From positions 16,875 to 80,874 of the forward strand of contig DASXDU010000010.1 in assembly GCA_036490515.1 (NCBI GenBank): a stretch of 64,000 nt of DNA, in the 5' to 3' direction. The notes under the pieces are model-generated. The model did no database searches. It was not told the DNA's origin and worked only from the letters and a program-made list of their open reading frames with translations. The translations under genes and the position numbers were made by a program. Below are positions 63,910 through 64,000 of the stretch, piece by piece; positions within the stretch are counted from its first letter, which is position 1, and the number at the start of each line of letters is the position of its first letter. Origin of the DNA: Palsa-1150 sp036490515 (GTDB lineage Bacteria > Myxococcota_A > Polyangia > Polyangiales > Polyangiaceae).

Positions 63910-64000
63910 GCGACGTCAAGGACGCGCGCAGGAGCGCGCGCCGCTGCCGGGGGCAGCGGCACTGCGCGGCCTGGCGGCCGCTTCGTGTCCTTGACGTCGC
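63910..64000. repeat. Inverted repeat reaching the right edge
   Basis: GCGACGTCAAGGAC (63910-63923) and GTCCTTGACGTCGC (63987-64000) are perfect inverse complements, 14 bp each, and may continue past the edge. The centre contains CGCTGCCGGGGGCAGCG, a 6-bp hairpin, and a GC-rich repeat GCGCGCAGGAGCGCGC. This could be an intergenic structural element or an end of a mobile element. Confidence 0.7.

Overview
The window looks like chromosome from a myxobacterium, probably of the Polyangiales (Sorangium/Labilithrix-like). This rests on very high GC with strong third-position GC, many surface lipoproteins with Asp/Gly/Ser-rich linkers and Cys-rich tails, a MYXO-CTERM-type C-terminus, FecR/ECF sigma modules, an AgmX/PglI-type protein, a DUF1549/DUF1501-like pair and eukaryote-like signalling enzymes. 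No rRNA, tRNA, CRISPR, IS element or prophage is recognisable. The species call is inference.

Layout. 1-4.6 kb: a lipoprotein cut by the left edge, a class II glutamine amidotransferase and a BamA/TamA-like outer-membrane protein. 4.6-9.3 kb: a tightly overlapping leftward operon of ECF sigma factor, FecR/TPR membrane protein, barrel-like envelope protein and Cys-rich lipoprotein. 9.4-16.1 kb: an OmpA-like lipoprotein with its terminator, a lipoprotein of unknown function, a family 2 glycosyltransferase, a cytochrome P450, a long palindromic intergenic element, two paralogous small secreted proteins, and a lipoprotein that resembles only the periplasmic part of an RND pump. 16.2-22.3 kb: an ECF41-type sigma factor with its AhpD-like partner and a candidate ECF41 promoter, a 1245-residue tandem-cyclase/NTPase protein built like mammalian soluble adenylyl cyclase, and a DUF1415-like protein.

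22.3-29.1 kb: a coupled three-gene set (ThDP enzyme, FAD amine oxidase, KAS III-like protein with Phe at the cysteine position), divergent from a Ser/Thr kinase fused to a cyclic-nucleotide-binding domain and a second cyclic-nucleotide-binding protein. 29.1-39 kb: sugar epimerase, AgmX/PglI-type protein, 6-phosphofructokinase, amino-acid permease, putative metalloprotease, secreted alpha/beta hydrolase, tryptophan 2,3-dioxygenase and a eukaryote-type bifunctional PFK-2/FBPase-2, followed by the second palindromic element. 39.3-46.5 kb: small secreted protein, hemerythrin, Cys-rich lipoprotein with terminator, a 21-bp minisatellite, a TIGR02960-type sigma factor and its neighbour, and a large serine-hydrolase lipoprotein. 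46.5-52.4 kb: TfoX-like protein, MYXO-CTERM protein, LspA, rhomboid protease, lipoprotein, benzoate-CoA-ligase-like enzyme. 52.5-63.1 kb: heme c/DUF1501 pair, two paralogous lipoproteins, a WxxGxW-type protein, an isochorismatase-like hydrolase with an extra N-terminal domain, a PlsB-like acyltransferase and a multi-S1 RNA-binding protein. 63.1-64 kb: a 42-bp minisatellite, a hexanucleotide microsatellite and an inverted repeat at the right edge.

Three themes stand out. Within 11 kb lie a possible cAMP producer and two candidate cAMP receptors, one of them a kinase. Two glycolytic control enzymes, PFK-1 and PFK-2/FBPase-2, sit 6 kb apart and imply fructose-2,6-bisphosphate control. Repeat-driven sequence is abundant: two copies of a long palindromic element, two minisatellites, and (GCGCCC)n tracts that encode Ala-Pro or Gly-Ala linkers inside several genes.
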